Origin: Brevibacterium gallinarum
Lineage (GTDB): Bacteria > Actinomycetota > Actinomycetes > Actinomycetales > Brevibacteriaceae
DNA: 64,000 nucleotides
Direction of reading: 5' to 3'
Assembly: GCF_014836885.1 (NCBI RefSeq)
Contig: NZ_JACSPY010000007.1
Span: 1-64,000, forward strand
A program made the position numbers and the translations under genes. The notes beneath the pieces were generated by a model. That model was not told the origin of the DNA. It saw only the letters and a list, made by a program, of their open reading frames with translations, and did not search any database. This document shows, in pieces, positions 23,612 through 32,233 of the stretch (within the stretch, counting starts at the first letter, position 1; every line of letters begins with the position of its first letter).

Positions 23612-24892
23612 ATGACGCAGCGCAGAGCCGCAGTCCTGGGAGGCAACCGCATCCCGTTCGCACGCAGCAACAAGCAGTACGCCCACACTTCGAACCAGGA
23701 CATGCTCACCAGCGCACTCGACGGCCTCGTCGCTCGCTACGGCATGGCCGGCGAACGCCTCGGAGAGGTCGCAGGCGGAGCCGTGCTCAAGCACAGCAAG
23801 GACATCAACCTCACCCGTGAGGCCGTCCTCGGCTCCGCACTCGACCCCCACACCCCGGCTTTCGACATCGGCCAGGCCTGCGCCACCGGCCTGGAGACCG
23901 TGGTCTCGATCAGCCACAAGGTCATGCACGGTCAGATCGAATCCGGCATCGCGTGCGGTGTCGACTCGGCATCCGATGCCCCGATCGTCGTGACCGAAGA
24001 GCTGCGGTCGATCCTGCTCGATCTCTCGCGCGCGAAGTCCAACGGCCAGCGCCTCAAGGCCCTGACTCGGCTGCGTCCGCAGCACCTGGCACCACAGGCG
24101 CCGAGCACCGGCGAGGCGCGCACCGGCATGTCGATGGGCGAGCACCAGGCGATCAGCACCGCAGCCTGGGGCATCAGCCGCGAAGACCAGGATGCTCTGG
24201 CTGTCGAGTCGCACCGCAACCTCGCCGCTGCGTGGGACCGCGGATTCTTCGACGACCTCGTCACCTCCTACCAGGGCGTGAGCGTCGATACGAATCTGCG
24301 CCCGGACTCGACGATGGAGAAGCTCGCCGAACTCAAGCCCGTCTTCGGCCGCAACCTGCCGGAGCCTGCGACCATGACGGCAGGCAACTCGACTCCGCTG
24401 ACCGACGGCGCCTCTGCCGTGCTCATCGGCAGCGACGAATACGCTGCCGCCCACGGCCTGGAGCCGCTGGCATACTTCCGTGACGCCGAGGCGGCCGCCG
24501 TCGACTTCGTCCACGGGGGAGAGGGCCTGCTCATGGCTCCCACCTATGCCGTTCCGCGGCTGCTGGCCCGCAACGGCCTGACATTCGCCGACTTCGACTT
24601 CTTCGAGATCCACGAGGCCTTCGCCTCGACCGTGCTGTGCCACCTCGCGGCATGGGAATCCGAGGAGTTCTGCCGTGAACGCCTCGGCCTCGACGGCGCC
24701 CTCGGCTCGATCGACCGGACCAAGCTCAATCCCAACGGCTCGTCGCTGGCAGCCGGGCACCCGTTCGCCGCCACCGGCGGGCGCATCATCGCCACCGCAG
24801 CCAAGCACCTGAAGGAGACCGGCGGAACGCGCGCACTCGTCTCGATCTGCGCCGCCGGCGGTCAGGGACTCACCGCCATCCTGGAGGCATGA
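23612..24892 (+). CDS. acetyl-CoA C-acyltransferase (FadA2/FadI-type thiolase)
   Basis: A 426-residue thiolase for the last step of beta-oxidation. The acyl-accepting cysteine is Cys90 in FDIGQACATGLETV, the histidine is in FFEIHEAFAST, NPNGSSLAAGHPFAATGGR is the usual GHP block, and the second cysteine is in SICAAGGQG. The length above 420 with the FadI-like loop matches mycobacterial FadA2. The ATG at 23612 has a strong GGAGGAA ribosome-binding site. The stop overlaps the next start, so thiolase, reductase and hydratase are made from one operon. Confidence 0.9.
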   Translation: MTQRRAAVLGGNRIPFARSNKQYAHTSNQDMLTSALDGLVARYGMAGERLGEVAGGAVLKHSKDINLTREAVLGSALDPHTPAFDIGQACATGLETVVSISHKVMHGQIESGIACGVDSASDAPIVVTEELRSILLDLSRAKSNGQRLKALTRLRPQHLAPQAPSTGEARTGMSMGEHQAISTAAWGISREDQDALAVESHRNLAAAWDRGFFDDLVTSYQGVSVDTNLRPDSTMEKLAELKPVFGRNLPEPATMTAGNSTPLTDGASAVLIGSDEYAAAHGLEPLAYFRDAEAAAVDFVHGGEGLLMAPTYAVPRLLARNGLTFADFDFFEIHEAFASTVLCHLAAWESEEFCRERLGLDGALGSIDRTKLNPNGSSLAAGHPFAATGGRIIATAAKHLKETGGTRALVSICAAGGQGLTAILEA

Positions 24893-26265
24893 CCATGAAC
24901 GACAAGTACATCTCGCTGGCCAACGGGCCGCTCAAGAAGATCGTCAAGACCCTCGGCCTGCCCGCACCTGTGCCGCTGCGCCGCTTCGACCCGGCCGACA
25001 GCGCTCACGGCTACCTCAGTGAGCCGATCCTCGTGCTCGGAGAGACCGCCGGGGCCGACGCGCTGAGCCAGCTGCTGCTCGACAACGACTTCAGCGTGCA
25101 CCGCACCCCGAATCCGGGTCTGCGCTACCAGGCGATCATCGCCGCCTACGACGGGCTGACCCATCCCGACCAGTTGCAGGACACGACACTGGCCATCGGT
25201 GCGGCACTGCGCCAGCTGACCAGGTGCGGCCGCGTCATCACCGTCGCCGACGCCGGCGTCGTCTTCCCGCACACCACGGATGCCGACCCGGCACTCAACG
25301 CCGTCCGCAACGCCGTCACAGGCATCACCCGTTCGCTCGCACACGAGATGCGCGCCGGCTCGACCGCAAACGGCATCGTCCTCGACGGCGTACAGCCCAC
25401 AGCGCCGTCGGCCGTGGCTGCCCTGTGGTTCCTGCTCTCGGCGAAGTCCGCCTACGTCTCCGGGCAGTTCCTCACGGTCTCCAGCGACCGCGGAACCACC
25501 ACCTCGGCCGCGGAGTTCGCCGCCACCGGCCAGACCGGACCGCTCAACGGCGCAGTCGCTGTCGTCACCGGTGCCGCCCGCGGCATCGGCGCAGAGATCG
25601 CCCGTGTGCTCCACCGGGACGGGGCACAGGTCTACGGCGTCGACGTTCCGCAGGCCGGGCAGGCCCTGGCGCAGACGATGAACAGCATCGGCGGAGTCGC
25701 CATCCAGCTCGACATCACTGCTGAGCACGCGGGTCAGCAGATCATGGAGCGCGTCGGCGCCCCGATCGACATCCTCATCCACAATGCCGGCATCACACGT
25801 GACAAACTGCTGGCGAACATGGACGAATCCCGCTGGGCGTCCGCGATCGCCGTCAACATCTCCTCCCAGCTGCGCATCAACGAGTCGATCACAGCGGCCA
25901 CCGGCTGGGGCCAGGCTCCGCGGGTGGTGTCGCTGGCCTCGATCGCCGGCCTGGCAGGCAACCGCGGGCAGACGAACTACTCCGCTTCGAAGGCCGGTGT
26001 GGTGGGAATGGTGGCAGCTGCTGCAGAGGACTTCGCTGCCCGCAGCGGCACCATCAATGCCGTGGCTCCGGGCTTCATTGAGACCGATATGACCGCGGCG
26101 ATGCCGATGGTTCCGCGCGAGCTCGGCCGCCGGCTGTCGAGCCTGCAGCAGGGCGGCAAGCCGCGCGACGTCGCCGAGGCCATCGCGTTCTTCGTCCAGC
26201 CCGCCGCCGGCGGCATCAACGGCAAGACGCTGCGTGTGTGCGGCCAGAGTCTGCTGGGGGCGTGA
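24889..26265 (+). CDS. high-molecular-weight FabG (FabG4-type) 3-oxoacyl reductase
   Basis: This 458-residue protein has two domains. The first 200 residues form a degenerate Rossmann or flavodoxin-like domain; the C-terminal SDR domain (about 215-458) carries VVTGAARGIG, NAGITRDKLLANM and the catalytic NYSASKAG. This is the layout of HMW-FabG (M. tuberculosis FabG4, Rv0242c), which reduces 3-oxoacyl-CoA with NADH. The translation start is either ATG 24889, overlapping the thiolase stop, or ATG 24895; they differ by two codons. The downstream hydratase starts within its stop codon. Confidence 0.88.
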   Translation: MTMNDKYISLANGPLKKIVKTLGLPAPVPLRRFDPADSAHGYLSEPILVLGETAGADALSQLLLDNDFSVHRTPNPGLRYQAIIAAYDGLTHPDQLQDTTLAIGAALRQLTRCGRVITVADAGVVFPHTTDADPALNAVRNAVTGITRSLAHEMRAGSTANGIVLDGVQPTAPSAVAALWFLLSAKSAYVSGQFLTVSSDRGTTTSAAEFAATGQTGPLNGAVAVVTGAARGIGAEIARVLHRDGAQVYGVDVPQAGQALAQTMNSIGGVAIQLDITAEHAGQQIMERVGAPIDILIHNAGITRDKLLANMDESRWASAIAVNISSQLRINESITAATGWGQAPRVVSLASIAGLAGNRGQTNYSASKAGVVGMVAAAAEDFAARSGTINAVAPGFIETDMTAAMPMVPRELGRRLSSLQQGGKPRDVAEAIAFFVQPAAGGINGKTLRVCGQSLLGA

Positions 26266-27143
26266 TGACGAGATTCACTCGAGGCGTACCGCGGCCCATC
26301 AACTCCGGCGCAGTGCTCGCCAAAGCCGTCCTGCGCCAGTTCAAGAAGCGCCCGCACAGCTCTGCCCATATGCCGACCCGCTCCGTGGAGTCGACCACCA
26401 CGCTCGATCCCGTCGAGGTGGCGGCATTCCACCGCGTCGTCGAGGCACCGGTGACGGACTCCGTGCATCCGGGGTATCTGCACAAACTCGGCTTCCCGCT
26501 GGCAATGCAGCTCATGACCGACCCCGGCTTCCCGCTGCCGCTGCTGGGCCTGGTGCACATCGTCAACCGGTTCCGCCTGCACCGGCCGGTCCTCATCGGC
26601 GAAACCGTGACGACATCGGTGCGGATCGGGCAGGCCCGCAAGCACCGCAAGGGCACTGAGTTCGACGTACTCGTCACGGGAGTCGTCGACGGTGAGACGG
26701 TCTTCGAGGAGACCGCCACCTATCTGGCAGTCGGCAAGCACCTCAGCAGCGCCGAGTCCGAACGCGAGGAGGAGCGCAGCGAGTTCGAGGCCCCGGGAGT
26801 GCCGTCAGCCATCTGGAAGCTGCCGCGCTCGATCGGCCCAACGTATGCGAAGGTCTCAGGGGACTACAACCCGATCCACCTGAATCCGCTGGCCGCCAAG
26901 GCCTTCGGGTTCCCGGCCTCGATCGCCCACGGCATGTACACCGCCTCACGTGCGCTGTCCGAGTCCCAGGTCCCGGCCGGCGGCTACGTGTGGGAAGCGC
27001 AGTTCGCCAAGCCCGTCATCCTGCCGGCGCGGGTGGGCTTCGGAGTCTTCGACGATCACGAGGGCGCCACTCGCCGCTATGCGGTGTGGAGCGTCAAGAA
27101 CGGCAAGCCGCACGTGCTCGGAAGCGTCGCTCCGCTGTCGTGA
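26265..27143 (+). CDS. MaoC-type enoyl-CoA hydratase (HtdX-like)
   Basis: A 292-residue double-hotdog hydratase. The C-terminal hotdog has the R-hydratase motif YAKVSGDYNPIHLNPLAAK followed by GFPASIAHGM, with catalytic Asp and His. The N-terminal hotdog (about 30-160) lacks that motif. It should interconvert enoyl-CoA and (R)-3-hydroxyacyl-CoA, which suits the neighbouring FabG4-type reductase. The order matches Rv0241c (htdX) next to fabG4. The ATG at 26265 overlaps the upstream TGA; an earlier in-frame ATG inside fabG4 is rejected. Confidence 0.87.
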   Translation: MTRFTRGVPRPINSGAVLAKAVLRQFKKRPHSSAHMPTRSVESTTTLDPVEVAAFHRVVEAPVTDSVHPGYLHKLGFPLAMQLMTDPGFPLPLLGLVHIVNRFRLHRPVLIGETVTTSVRIGQARKHRKGTEFDVLVTGVVDGETVFEETATYLAVGKHLSSAESEREEERSEFEAPGVPSAIWKLPRSIGPTYAKVSGDYNPIHLNPLAAKAFGFPASIAHGMYTASRALSESQVPAGGYVWEAQFAKPVILPARVGFGVFDDHEGATRRYAVWSVKNGKPHVLGSVAPLS

Positions 27144-27231
27144 ATAGTGTGTCGGAACCCCGCCTGACCTGCGCGGATGCACGCATCCATGTATGTTTGT
27201 GCGGTGTTCGTCACAGAGGGCGAAACCGATT

Positions 27232-27259
27232 TTGCAATCGGGTTCAGAGCATGTAATGT
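27232..27259 (+). promoter_or_regulatory. promoter of tRNA-Leu
   Basis: TTGCAA (27232-27237) and TAATGT (27254-27259) are spaced by 16 bases and lie about 15 bases before the mature tRNA 5' end, as expected for a tRNA promoter. Confidence 0.6.
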
Positions 27260-27273
27260 GTTCTCTGTTGCCC

Positions 27274-27361
27274 GCGCGGGTGGCGGAATTGGTAGACGCG
27301 CTAGCTTGAGGTGCTAGTGCCCACTATATCGGGCGTGGGGGTTCAAGTCCCCCCTCGCGCA
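27274..27361 (+). tRNA. tRNA-Leu (anticodon GAG)
   Basis: The acceptor stem pairs GCGCGGG with CTCGCGC. The D-arm GAATTGGTAGACGC, the anticodon stem CTAGC/GCTAG with loop TTGAGGT (anticodon GAG at 27308-27310), a long variable arm (TGCCC/GGGCG) and a GGGGG-TTCAAGT-CCCCC T-arm complete a class II leucine tRNA. It decodes CUC and CUU. The CCA end is not encoded. TrmL, encoded elsewhere in the window, modifies some leucine tRNAs at position 34, but usually others than GAG. Confidence 0.95.
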
Positions 27362-27379
27362 CAACCGGCTCAGGCCGCT

Positions 27380-27414
27380 GAAAGCCCCGGAACCATTGAG
27401 GTTCCGGGGCTTTC
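27380..27414 (+). terminator. terminator after tRNA-Leu
   Basis: A perfect 15-base-pair stem (27380-27394 with 27400-27414) closes on ATTGA, 19 bases after the tRNA. The right arm ends in CTTTC, giving a short T-tract. Confidence 0.8.
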
Positions 27415-27518
27415 TGCATGTCGGCGACCCCTCCGTCTGCACGGGATTCTGTGACATACTCGCCGGTGAGGATGCAGCCCATCCGAACCGTGTTCCCGGC
27501 AAGACAAGGAAGTCATCA

Positions 27519-28145
27519 GTGCCCTCTACGCGAAGTGAGCTCGTCACTGCCGCCGTCCACTATCTGTACGCGCTGTCACAGAACCTGACACCGGCAGCGG
27601 AGATCAGCGGTGCAGTCGAATTCGAGACCGCTGCGGCACTCGAGGAAATCCTGCACGGGCAGGGCAGGACACGTGCGGAAGTGATCAACGTCTTCGCATT
27701 GATCGCCGCCACCCGAACCGAGCTCACCACCGGATCAGCTGTGCCGTTCTCGAAGGACGCCTACGATGCCGCGCGAGCGCGTGCCGTGCGCGGACTGGAG
27801 TTCGCCGGCCGGGCCGGTCACCAGATCTGGCCGCCGACGAGCCAGACCGTGCGCAAGCGCCTGGGCACGAACTTCTGGAACGATGCGCTGAGCTCACTGG
27901 GCTTCCCCACCTCGGGCGGCGGCCGCAAGAGAGGTGCCTTCCACTACTCTCCTGAAGCATTCCGCAGCGCTGTCATCGATTTCCTCACCGATGCGCGCGC
28001 AGCTGGGGGAGCTGAGAGCTTCAGCCGCTATGAGGCATGGGCCAAGGACGAGCGCGCCGCCGGCCGGACCAGGCCCTCAGGTGCCTCGGTGCGCAACCAC
28101 TTCGGCAGCTGGAACGACGCCAAGGCCGCAGCGGAACAGGCCTGA
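27519..28145 (+). CDS. homing-endonuclease-associated-repeat protein (putative DNA-binding)
   Basis: A 208-residue protein starting at a GTG with an AAGGAAG ribosome-binding site. Its C-terminal half contains two copies of a helix-turn-helix-like repeat: one centred on SQTVRKRLGTNFWNDALSSL (about residues 108-130) and one on GASVRNHFGSWNDAKAAAE at the very end. This pattern (VR.HFGSW..A) matches the repeats associated with HNH homing endonucleases. No nuclease motif is visible, so this appears to be a free-standing repeat protein. The N-terminal half is helical and unrecognised. It lies directly behind a tRNA gene and its terminator, a common integration site, but its codon usage is like the neighbours. 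Confidence 0.6.
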   Translation: MPSTRSELVTAAVHYLYALSQNLTPAAEISGAVEFETAAALEEILHGQGRTRAEVINVFALIAATRTELTTGSAVPFSKDAYDAARARAVRGLEFAGRAGHQIWPPTSQTVRKRLGTNFWNDALSSLGFPTSGGGRKRGAFHYSPEAFRSAVIDFLTDARAAGGAESFSRYEAWAKDERAAGRTRPSGASVRNHFGSWNDAKAAAEQA

Positions 28146-28156
28146 TCTCGGCTCGG

Positions 28157-29344
28157 TCACGTTGCGCGCGGCATCGGCCGCCCGAACGTCTTGATCCGCC
28201 AACGCGGTGGCACATAGTCCGACCAGTGCCGTTCGATTGCCAGCTCGTAGCTCTCGACGAGCTTCTCCGTCGCTGCCCGCCAGCTGTGCTGCTCCATCTC
28301 GGCCTTGCCTCCGGCGGCCAATGCCGAGCGCAGGCTCTCATCTGCCAGCAGACGATTGACCTGAGCTGACATGTCCTCACTCGAATGGGGTTTGCACAGC
28401 AGCCCACCGACACCATCGGGCACGGCGAACGGGATGCCACCAGCCCGGGCAGCGACGACCGGCACTCCCGAGGCCATCGACTCCAGTGCCACCAGCCCCA
28501 GCGTCTCGGTCGTCGAGGGGAAGACGAACACATCGGCTGAGGCGTAGGCCTCGGCCAGCTCCTGACCGCTCATGTACCCGGTGAAGACCGTCGGCGTGCC
28601 GGCGAACTCGGCCTCCAGCTGGCCCAGGTGCGGGCCGGATCCGACCATTGCCAACCGGGTGCCCTCCGGAGCGCGGTCGATGACGCCGCGCAGCACATCG
28701 AGGTCCTTCTCCTTCGACATCCGCCCGACATAGACGAGCAGCCGATCCTCTGGATGCCCGTCGGTGAGTCGCTCACGCATCCGCTGCGAGTAGTTGCCCG
28801 GATGGTAGGTCTGCGTGTCGACCGCCCGCGGCCAGAGGTCGAGGTTCTTGATCCCGGCAGCCGCAGCCTGCTCGATCATCGGCTGCGAGGTGCACAGATT
28901 GACCTCTGCGAGGTTGTGGATCCACGTGATCCACCGTTCGGTCGTGTCGGTGATCCACTCAAGCCCGAGCCGCTGCGTGTACTCAGGCACATTCGTATGG
29001 AAGGACGCGAGCATCGGCAGGTCGCGCCGCTTCGAGGACATCGTGCCGTAGGCAGCCAGCCAGATCGGATTGACGGCATGGACGATATGCGGGTGGAAGC
29101 GCTCCATCGTCTTGGCGATGTTCGAAGTCGGCAGGCCGACGCGCAGCTCGGGATACCACGGCTTGAAGGACACCGAGCGCACCGGAACCACCCGGAACCC
29201 CGCATAGCGGGCCGGCGGATGGCCCGGCGCGAACACGACGACCTCATGACCCATTTCGGCCAGGTGGTCGAGGGTGCCCATGAGCCGGGTGACGACCCCG
29301 TCGATTTTCGGAAGGAAGACTTCCGTGAAGAGGGCGACGCGCAT
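28157..29344 (-). CDS. sqdX: GT4 glycosyltransferase, probable sulfoquinovosyl diacylglycerol synthase SqdX
   Basis: This 395-residue GT-B protein starts RVALFTEVFLPKIDGVVTRL and has VVVFAP, the NLCTSQPMIEQ segment, the DLWPRAVDT loop, YVGRMSKEKDLD and the GT4 E-x7-E block (FPSTTETLGLVALE). These segments are those of SqdX/SQD2, which transfers sulfoquinovose from UDP-sulfoquinovose to diacylglycerol. The start codon overlaps the stop of the sqdB homologue by one base (TGATG), so the two are co-translated. Without the partner it could be taken for a mannosyltransferase of the PimB type; the pairing makes SqdX more likely. Confidence 0.78.
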   Translation of the reverse strand: MRVALFTEVFLPKIDGVVTRLMGTLDHLAEMGHEVVVFAPGHPPARYAGFRVVPVRSVSFKPWYPELRVGLPTSNIAKTMERFHPHIVHAVNPIWLAAYGTMSSKRRDLPMLASFHTNVPEYTQRLGLEWITDTTERWITWIHNLAEVNLCTSQPMIEQAAAAGIKNLDLWPRAVDTQTYHPGNYSQRMRERLTDGHPEDRLLVYVGRMSKEKDLDVLRGVIDRAPEGTRLAMVGSGPHLGQLEAEFAGTPTVFTGYMSGQELAEAYASADVFVFPSTTETLGLVALESMASGVPVVAARAGGIPFAVPDGVGGLLCKPHSSEDMSAQVNRLLADESLRSALAAGGKAEMEQHSWRAATEKLVESYELAIERHWSDYVPPRWRIKTFGRPMPRAT

Positions 29345-30633
29345 CAGCTGCCGGAGACCGCCGCCGTCTCGTCGTGGTCACCGCTGGCCTGCGCATCTGC
29401 CAGGCCCGAGGTGTCGGTCGGGACGGTCGGCACACCCGGCTGCTGGTGCTTGGTCCAGACAGAGGACGCGGGGATCTTCGACAGGTCCGCCCGGTGGGCA
29501 TAGCGCTTGGCGGTCTCATTGACCTCCATGAGCAGCCCGTCGGACAGCGTCGTCGGCTTGAGTCCGAGTGCCAGGAACGTCGCATTCGAGGCGTGGAGGT
29601 CGTTCTCGGCCGACTCGTGCCGCGGATTGGGCACGTTCTCCAGGCGGGCACCGGTGATCGAGCAGATGAGTTCGGCGAGTTCGCGCACCCGATGGGTCTC
29701 GGTCAGCTGATTGAAGATCTTGACCCGCTCACCGGCCGCAGGCGGATTGTCCACCGCGATCTCGACGCAGCGGACCATGTCCTGGATGTGGATGAACGCG
29801 CGCGTCTGACCGCCGGTGCCGTGGACGGTCAGCGGGTAGCCGACCGCCGACTGCATGAGGAACCGGTTGAGCACGGTGCCGTAGTCGCCGTCGTAGTCGA
29901 AGCGGTTGACCAGCCGTTCGTCGAGCTTGGTCTCTGCGGTGTTCGTACCCCAGATGATGCCCTGGTGCAGGTCGGTGATGCGCAGCGCGTCGTTCTTGGC
30001 GTAGTAGGCGAACAGGTGCTGGTCGAGCACCTTCGTCATGTGGTAGATCGAACCCGGGTTGGTCGGGTACAGGATCTGCTGTTCGACCTGGTACGGCTCG
30101 CATGGCCGTCCCTCGGCGTCCTTGTCGGCAGTGACCTGCACGTCGAGGTAGCCCTCGGGGATCTCCATCCCGGCGGTGCCGTATCCGTAGACGCCCATGG
30201 TGCCCAGGTGCACAAGGTGGATGTCCGAACCGTTCTCGACGATTGCGGCGAGCAGGTTGTGGGTGGCGTTGACGTTGTTGTCGACGGTGTAGCGCTTGTG
30301 TGCCGGGGACTTCATCGAGTACGGCGCAGCGCGCTGTTCGGCGAAGTGGATGACGGTGTCAGGTGCGTACTCGCCGAGCAGGCGCAGCACCGCCTCGTAG
30401 TCCTGAGCCAGGTCGATCTGGGCGAAGCCGATCCGCTTGCCGGTCAGCTCCTCCCAGGCGTCGAGCCGTTCTTCGATCGAGGCGATCGGGGTCAGCGACT
30501 CCGCACCGAGCTCCTCGTCGATCTCCCGGCGAGAAAGATTGTCGAGGATGACAACGTCGTGGCCTCGCGCTGAGAGATGCAGGGCTGTCGGCCAGCCGCA
30601 GAACCCGTCTCCACCGCAGACAACAGTCTTCAT
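29344..30633 (-). CDS. sqdB: UDP-sulfoquinovose synthase SqdB
   Basis: A 429-residue extended SDR enzyme that makes UDP-sulfoquinovose from UDP-glucose and sulfite with tightly bound NAD. The start VCGGDGFCGWPTALHLS is the characteristic SqdB lead. It is followed by VILDNLSRR, VIHFAEQRAAPYSM, LGTMGVYGYG, the catalytic Tyr/Lys in SIYHMTK, and DLHQGIIWGT. These are specific to SqdB rather than to general epimerases. A 45-residue disordered tail follows. The ATG at 30633 has a GAGGAGGAG ribosome-binding site. Sequence further upstream in this frame runs antisense to the peptidase gene and is not coding. Confidence 0.88.
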   Translation of the reverse strand: MKTVVCGGDGFCGWPTALHLSARGHDVVILDNLSRREIDEELGAESLTPIASIEERLDAWEELTGKRIGFAQIDLAQDYEAVLRLLGEYAPDTVIHFAEQRAAPYSMKSPAHKRYTVDNNVNATHNLLAAIVENGSDIHLVHLGTMGVYGYGTAGMEIPEGYLDVQVTADKDAEGRPCEPYQVEQQILYPTNPGSIYHMTKVLDQHLFAYYAKNDALRITDLHQGIIWGTNTAETKLDERLVNRFDYDGDYGTVLNRFLMQSAVGYPLTVHGTGGQTRAFIHIQDMVRCVEIAVDNPPAAGERVKIFNQLTETHRVRELAELICSITGARLENVPNPRHESAENDLHASNATFLALGLKPTTLSDGLLMEVNETAKRYAHRADLSKIPASSVWTKHQQPGVPTVPTDTSGLADAQASGDHDETAAVSGS

Positions 30634-30882
30634 CTTGCTCCTCCTCGATCGACGACGGCGCGCTCGCGCCGGGACACTTAGTCGTAGTCTGTCATATGCA
30701 CACGCCGCCCACGCACGCGGCGACGCGCCGGAGGGCCCCGGCTTCGAAGGCGTCACGGGGTATTCATCTGCGGTTCGCCGATTTCCGGATGACGAACGCT
30801 CGCGAACGTGCTTGCGCTTCCGGTGTACGCTCGGCTCAGGCCGGCCCGGCCGCACCGCCGCGAGTGAGAATGGAGAGTGTCG

Positions 30883-32193
30883 ATGAGTCATCAGTTCGCC
30901 AGCGCCGAGGCAGAGGTCACCCGCCTGTGCCAGGAGCTCATCCGCATCGACACGCAGAACTGGGGCAACAACAAGTGCAACCCTGAGCGTCCGGCCGCTG
31001 ACCAGATCGCCGCCTGGTTCGCCGAGGTCGGCCTTGAGTCCCAGATCTACGAGTCCGCCCCCGGACGCGCGACGCTCGTGACCCGGGTGCCGGGCACCGA
31101 TCCCGAGGCGCCGGCGCTCGTCGTGCACGGCCACACCGACGTCGTGCCCGCCGACGCCTCCGAATGGTCTGTCGACCCGTTCGCCGGGGAGATCCGCGAC
31201 GGCCTCGTCTGGGGTCGTGGGGCTGTTGACATGAAGGACATGGACGCGATGATCATCGCGGTCGTGCGCACGATGATGCGCGAGAACCTGCGTCCGCGCC
31301 GCGATCTCATCATCGTCTTCTTCGCCGATGAGGAAGCCGGCGGGCTCTACGGTTCGCAGTGGATGGCCAAGAACCATCCCGAGGTGTTCGACGGCGCCAC
31401 CGAGGCGATCTCCGAGGTCGGCGGCTACTCCGTCGACATCCGCGGCCAGCGCGTGTACCTTGTCCAGACCGCGGAGAAGGGCATCGCCTGGCTCAAGCTC
31501 ATCGCCCGCGGCACCGCCGGGCACGGTTCCCAGATCAACCGCGACAACCCGGTCACCAAGCTCGCCGAGGCGGTCGCACGGATCGGCGCGTATGAATGGC
31601 CCGAGCAGATGCCGCAGGCCACCCGCGACCTGCTCGTCGGCGTCTCCGAACTCACCGGGATCCCATTCAGCGCAGAGACCTACGGCGAGCTGCTCGACGA
31701 ACTCGGATCGGTGGCCAAGTTCGTCGGTGCGACGTTCGCCAACACCTCGAACCCGTCGATGCTCGAAGCCGGCTACAAGCACAACGTCATCCCCTCGACA
31801 GCCTCGGCCTACATCGACTGCCGGCACCTGCCCGGCCAGTACGAGGACCTCAAACTCAAGCTCAAGGAGCTCGCCGGGGAAGGTGTCGACATCGAAGAGG
31901 AGATCGTGGCCACTGCTCTCGAATCACCCTTCGGCGGTCGGCTCGTCGACACGATGGTCGCCTCCCTGCAGGAGGAGGATCCGGACGCCACGGTGCTGCC
32001 GTACACGCTTTCGGGCGGCACCGACAACAAGGCGCTCTCGCTGCTGGGGATCACCGGCTACGGCTTCGCACCGCTGCGCCTGACCCCGGACCTCGACTTC
32101 CCTGCGATGTTCCACGGGGTCGACGAACGGGTGCCGGTCTCGGCTCTCGAGTTCGGTGCCCGGGTGCTCGGCCGGTTCCTCATGGAAGCCTGA
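30883..32193 (+). CDS. M20 family metallopeptidase
   Basis: A 436-residue di-zinc peptidase or deacylase of the M20/ArgE-DapE family. The metal ligands lie in VVHGHTDVVPA, in GRGAVDMKDMDAM, in FFADEEAGG (catalytic Glu and ligand) and in the C-terminal FHGVDERVP. The dimerisation domain occupies about residues 195-310. The substrate is not predictable; relatives cleave dipeptides or N-acyl amino acids. The ATG at 30883 follows a GGAG at suitable distance; a GTG two codons earlier is less likely. It is divergent from the sulfolipid pair, with 250 bases between. Confidence 0.87.
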   Translation: MSHQFASAEAEVTRLCQELIRIDTQNWGNNKCNPERPAADQIAAWFAEVGLESQIYESAPGRATLVTRVPGTDPEAPALVVHGHTDVVPADASEWSVDPFAGEIRDGLVWGRGAVDMKDMDAMIIAVVRTMMRENLRPRRDLIIVFFADEEAGGLYGSQWMAKNHPEVFDGATEAISEVGGYSVDIRGQRVYLVQTAEKGIAWLKLIARGTAGHGSQINRDNPVTKLAEAVARIGAYEWPEQMPQATRDLLVGVSELTGIPFSAETYGELLDELGSVAKFVGATFANTSNPSMLEAGYKHNVIPSTASAYIDCRHLPGQYEDLKLKLKELAGEGVDIEEEIVATALESPFGGRLVDTMVASLQEEDPDATVLPYTLSGGTDNKALSLLGITGYGFAPLRLTPDLDFPAMFHGVDERVPVSALEFGARVLGRFLMEA

Positions 32194-32233
32194 GCCAGCC
32201 GCACCTGTTCTCACTGCGGCCACCGTCTCGGTG

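Noticed and set aside
27274-27420. Attachment site at tRNA-Leu
   Set aside because: No second copy of the tRNA 3' end is present in the window, and the following genes look like ordinary chromosome.
30634-31827. Upstream extension of the sqdB frame on the minus strand
   Set aside because: It is antisense to the M20 peptidase gene, and the strong ribosome-binding site and family start place sqdB at 30633.
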